Shown piece after piece: positions 60,970 through 64,000 of a stretch of DNA of 64,000 bases. The notes under the pieces were generated by a model. It searched no databases. It was not told the origin of the DNA and worked only from the letters and a program-made list of their open reading frames with translations. Where the stretch lies: positions 1 to 64,000 of the forward strand of contig JAGBTP010000069.1 of NCBI GenBank assembly GCA_017631255.1. Direction: 5' to 3'. Each line of letters begins with the position of its first letter. Position 1 is the stretch's first letter. The stretch comes from Alistipes sp. (GTDB lineage Bacteria; Bacteroidota; Bacteroidia; Bacteroidales; Rikenellaceae). The translations under genes and the position numbers were made by a program.

Positions 60970-63900
60970 ATGAAAACTAAGCTTTTCGCTTTGGCGGCAT
61001 TGGTACTCGGTATGGTATCGTGCCAGAAGGAGATCAACGGCATCGCTGTTGACAAGAATGGCGAGGCAGCTGTGACCATCAGCGTAGCACTTCCAGAGGA
61101 GGGCGCTACCCGTGCAGGTGGTAGTGACAGCGCTGTTGGTGCTATCGGCAACATTGACCTTGTGAATGATTATGACATTCGCTACATCCTTGAGGTGTAC
61201 GATAAGAACGATGACCTTGCTAAGCGCATCGAGCAGTTCGAGGCAGAGTCTACACAAACAAGCTTCGCACTTCGCCTTGTTCCAGGTCGTCACTACCGTT
61301 TCGTGGTATGGGCAGACTTCGTTTTGCAGGGTTCAGAGGATGCTCTTCACTACAACGCAGAGAATCTTACTTGCGTAAGCCTTATTGAGGGTAGCGAGAG
61401 CTACTATAGCCCAATGGATGAGACTCGCGATGCTTACACAGGTATTTACGACACTGAAAAGGAAGGTGACAGAGAAGTATTTGATAGCAGCTCTAACATT
61501 GCAATCACCCTCACTCGTCCATTCGCAAAGCTCCGCGTTGTGACTACCGATATGAACGAGATTTACAGCGACTTGGTTCGTGCTACTGTTAGCTACACAT
61601 CGCCTCTCTACAACACATTCGATGCTCTCAACGCAACTGCAATGGGTGATGATACGAATGTAACTAAGGTTGTTGACTTCTCAACAATGACTTACGCTAA
61701 CGAGCCAACTGATGATGGTAAGCAGACTTTGTTCGCTGACTACCTCTTCGGTGCTGAGGACGATCGCGTTATGTTCACTTTGGATGTAGAGGACGCAACT
61801 GGTCTTGATATTCCTACTGTTACTTTCAACACTAACATTCCAGTTCAGCGCAACTACCTCACAACCGTAGCTGGTCCTATCCTCACCGACTCTAACAACA
61901 TCACTGTTACTATCGAGCAGGGCTTCGCTGGTTACCACGATGTATTTGTTAAGGTCGAATCTGCTGAGGAGCTTGCTAATGCTATTGAGAATGCTGAGGA
62001 TGGTGTTGAGACCGTTATCGAGATTACTGATGATATCGACATTACAGACCTCTTCGCAGGTTTGCTCTCAACACGCGCTAACAAATTCGAGGCAGCTATC
62101 ACTATTCCAGCAAGTAAGAACATCTGCTTGAATATCGCTGATAAGGATGTGACATATAGCTCAGACTATATGAACGGTGCGATGATTCAGAACAATGGTA
62201 AGCTCACTATCAAGGGTACTACTGGTTCATTGGTTTACACTTATACAGGCGATGCTGATACAGCAAATGCTAATGGTAACTACGCTATCAACAACGCCGG
62301 TGAGCTCAATATCGATGCAAACATCTCTATTGTAGCTGATAAGGCAGTTGAGGGTCAGAAGTTCAGCCACGCACTCTATGTTGTTAACAATGGCAATGGC
62401 GGTAAGGTTAACTTCGACGGTGGCTTGGTTTATAACGCATTTGGTTATGCAGTTCGTGAGTTCGGCGATGGTGACCTTACCGTGAACGGTGGTGAGATTA
62501 AGGGTACACGCGCAATCTGGTTGCAGCTCCCAAGTAGCAACCCTTCACTTGCTCCAGCAATCAACCTTACTGTAAATGGTGGTAAGTTGACAAGTACTGG
62601 TGAGTCTGGTGGCTACCAGCTTGCAGTTTACTCTTACAACTATGGTAGCAAGCTTAACAATGTTAACATCGTAGTAAATGATGGTGACATCGATGGCGAT
62701 ATCGCACTTACTGGCGGTACTAACAAGGAGGAGATTGAGAATGTAACTATCTATGGCGGTCGTGTTCGAGATATTTACAGCTACGGTGATTATGAGAAAG
62801 CTAAGGAGTCAATCGTTATCTATGGCGGTTCATTTGAATATGACCCATCTGCATATGTAGCTTATGGCTATGCTGCTGTTTATGCAAACAATGTATGGAC
62901 AGTAGAGAAGTGCGTTGATATTGTAGGCGATAAGTATGAGATTTACAGCGCTGCTGGTCTTAAGTGGTTGGCTGACGAGGTAAACAGCCGAAATAACTAC
63001 TTCGAGGGTAAGAATGTAGTCCTTACAGCTGATATCGACCTTGCTGGATATAATTGGACTCCTATTGGCTCTGCTACTCAGGAGCACGGCTTTATGGGTA
63101 ACTTCGATGGTAATGGTAAGGTTGTTAAGAACCTTACAATTGCTAACCCAACATTGGATAGTGATGGTTATGCTTATGCAGGTCTTTTTGGTGTTACAGA
63201 GTACAACACTATTAAGAACCTCACAATCGAGAATGTAAACATCTCTACAGAGGGTCACATTGTAGCTGCTGCTATCGCTTACCCATATTATACAGTTGTT
63301 GAGAATGTTGTCGTTAAGGGTGATATTCAGATTGATGGTGATAACTATGTAGCAGGTGTTTTGGGTTACACTCGCCGCTGCTATGAGGCTGCTAACTTGA
63401 CTATTGAGGGTAATGAAGGTTCTACTATTAGTGGCGGTATCACTATTGGTGGTGTTCTTTCTGATCTTCAGTCTAATGGTGGTGCAGTTGATTATTCAAA
63501 CTTTAAGGCTTCTGATTTGACTATCAGTGGTGATAAGTGCGTTGGTGGTATCTCAGGTATTATTAGCGGCCAGACACTCAATGGCGCAACTGTTGAGAAT
63601 GTAACAATCTGTTGCAGCGATGCACGCAAGGGCCAGATTGCTGGTGCTGTGGGCGAGGAGTCTTTTATTACAGAGGTTAATGTGAAGAATGTAACCGGTG
63701 CAGAGAACTTGGTAGGTGCAACTTATGACTCTGGTAAAACTGGCAAGGTAACCATCGATGGTGTTGTATATGAGTACAAGGCTGATGGTACAATCGTTTG
63801 CACTGTTGCAGAGCTTAACGGTGAGAAGTATAACTCACTTGCTGAGGCTTTTGCAGTTGCAGCTACTATGGAGAATGCTGAGGTTAAGCTTCTCGCAGAT

Positions 63901-64000
63901 GCTGAGTGGGCTACTGGCGCAGGCATTGGTTCTACTCCACTTATTGGAGAGGACGCAAAAACTAAGGTGCTCACTATCAATGGTAATGGTAAGACTTTTA
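60970..64000 (+). CDS. Large DUF6562 fimbrillin-like lipoprotein with GLUG repeats (runs off the window)
   Basis: Reading from the ATG at 60970 gives 1010 codons with no stop before the window edge, so the C-terminus is missing. Signal peptide with lipobox MVSC (Cys18). ATR with Arg48, again 30 residues after the Cys. The DUF6562 part (about 30-320) has YDIRYILEVYD, FALRLVPGRHYRFVVWADFV, LTRPFAKLRVVT and IPVQRNYLTTVAGPIL. It is followed by a beta-strand-rich region (about 330-640), a GLUG-type module (about 655-900) with WTPIGSATQEHGFMGNFDGNG and AGLFGVTEY, and a new repeat start at about 940 (LNGEKYNSLAEAFAVA). Same T-ending codon bias as its neighbour. Paralogue of the genes at 42479 and 57211. 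Confidence 0.85.
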   Translation, partial: MKTKLFALAALVLGMVSCQKEINGIAVDKNGEAAVTISVALPEEGATRAGGSDSAVGAIGNIDLVNDYDIRYILEVYDKNDDLAKRIEQFEAESTQTSFALRLVPGRHYRFVVWADFVLQGSEDALHYNAENLTCVSLIEGSESYYSPMDETRDAYTGIYDTEKEGDREVFDSSSNIAITLTRPFAKLRVVTTDMNEIYSDLVRATVSYTSPLYNTFDALNATAMGDDTNVTKVVDFSTMTYANEPTDDGKQTLFADYLFGAEDDRVMFTLDVEDATGLDIPTVTFNTNIPVQRNYLTTVAGPILTDSNNITVTIEQGFAGYHDVFVKVESAEELANAIENAEDGVETVIEITDDIDITDLFAGLLSTRANKFEAAITIPASKNICLNIADKDVTYSSDYMNGAMIQNNGKLTIKGTTGSLVYTYTGDADTANANGNYAINNAGELNIDANISIVADKAVEGQKFSHALYVVNNGNGGKVNFDGGLVYNAFGYAVREFGDGDLTVNGGEIKGTRAIWLQLPSSNPSLAPAINLTVNGGKLTSTGESGGYQLAVYSYNYGSKLNNVNIVVNDGDIDGDIALTGGTNKEEIENVTIYGGRVRDIYSYGDYEKAKESIVIYGGSFEYDPSAYVAYGYAAVYANNVWTVEKCVDIVGDKYEIYSAAGLKWLADEVNSRNNYFEGKNVVLTADIDLAGYNWTPIGSATQEHGFMGNFDGNGKVVKNLTIANPTLDSDGYAYAGLFGVTEYNTIKNLTIENVNISTEGHIVAAAIAYPYYTVVENVVVKGDIQIDGDNYVAGVLGYTRRCYEAANLTIEGNEGSTISGGITIGGVLSDLQSNGGAVDYSNFKASDLTISGDKCVGGISGIISGQTLNGATVENVTICCSDARKGQIAGAVGEESFITEVNVKNVTGAENLVGATYDSGKTGKVTIDGVVYEYKADGTIVCTVAELNGEKYNSLAEAFAVAATMENAEVKLLADAEWATGAGIGSTPLIGEDAKTKVLTINGNGKTF

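Overview
The window is a stretch of chromosome from a member of the Bacteroidales, most like Alistipes/Rikenellaceae; the family-level placement is an inference from gene content and style. Three things point to Bacteroidota. Many genes have a -7 box of the form TAnnTTTG, often with a TTTG-like -33 box about 19-21 bases upstream, and Shine-Dalgarno sites are largely absent. Typical families are present: SusC-like and OMP_b-brl beta-barrels, DUF5606, DUF5689, DUF4465, DUF6562 and LytS/LytTR pairs. The fumarate reductase is a three-subunit cytochrome-b type. No rRNA, tRNA, CRISPR array or intact insertion sequence was seen.

Left end (1-7.1 kb, minus strand): a partial rpmB; an operon of a divergent PyrD-like protein, cinA/pncC and pncB (pyridine-nucleotide salvage); and a two-gene unit of an outer-membrane beta-barrel receptor and a GIN-domain (DUF2807) lipoprotein. 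The receptor promoter carries a run of nine G between its -33 and -7 boxes. At 7.2-10.1 kb a YtrA-type GntR regulator, an ABC ATPase and two related permeases form an operon. Two copies of the same 22-bp palindrome lie upstream, one of them at the operon's predicted transcription start.

Core block (10.3-36.9 kb, mostly plus strand): yjdM (minus), plsC, topoisomerase IV (parE-parC), aroK, murI, ftsK, a LolA-like chaperone, a DUF4465 lipoprotein, a Bacteroidota-specific acidic protein, rsmI, two glycosyltransferases, mazG, a gamma-carbonic anhydrase, a LytS/LytTR two-component pair, a secreted His/Cys-rich peptide, a large TonB-receptor-like protein, secA and a dCMP deaminase. Two copies of a repeat with 11-bp inverted ends begin at the stop codons of the carbonic anhydrase and secA genes.

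Middle (36.9-44.4 kb): a region of different codon use with a short terminated transcription unit (44-aa ORF or small RNA), an ECF sigma factor and its probable anti-sigma factor. DUF5606, serB, two tandem DUF5689 proteins and the first of three DUF6562 lipoproteins follow.

Right part (44.7-64 kb): rsmA-recQ, lptB-aroA-aroC-prmC-recX, fumarate reductase frdCAB, a 5-formyl-THF cyclo-ligase, and two very large fimbrillin-like DUF6562 lipoproteins with beta-helix and GLUG modules. The last one runs off the window. aroA and aroC here and aroK at 16 kb cover three of the last steps to chorismate. frdCAB suits anaerobic fumarate respiration, and lptB, secA and the surface lipoproteins serve the cell envelope.
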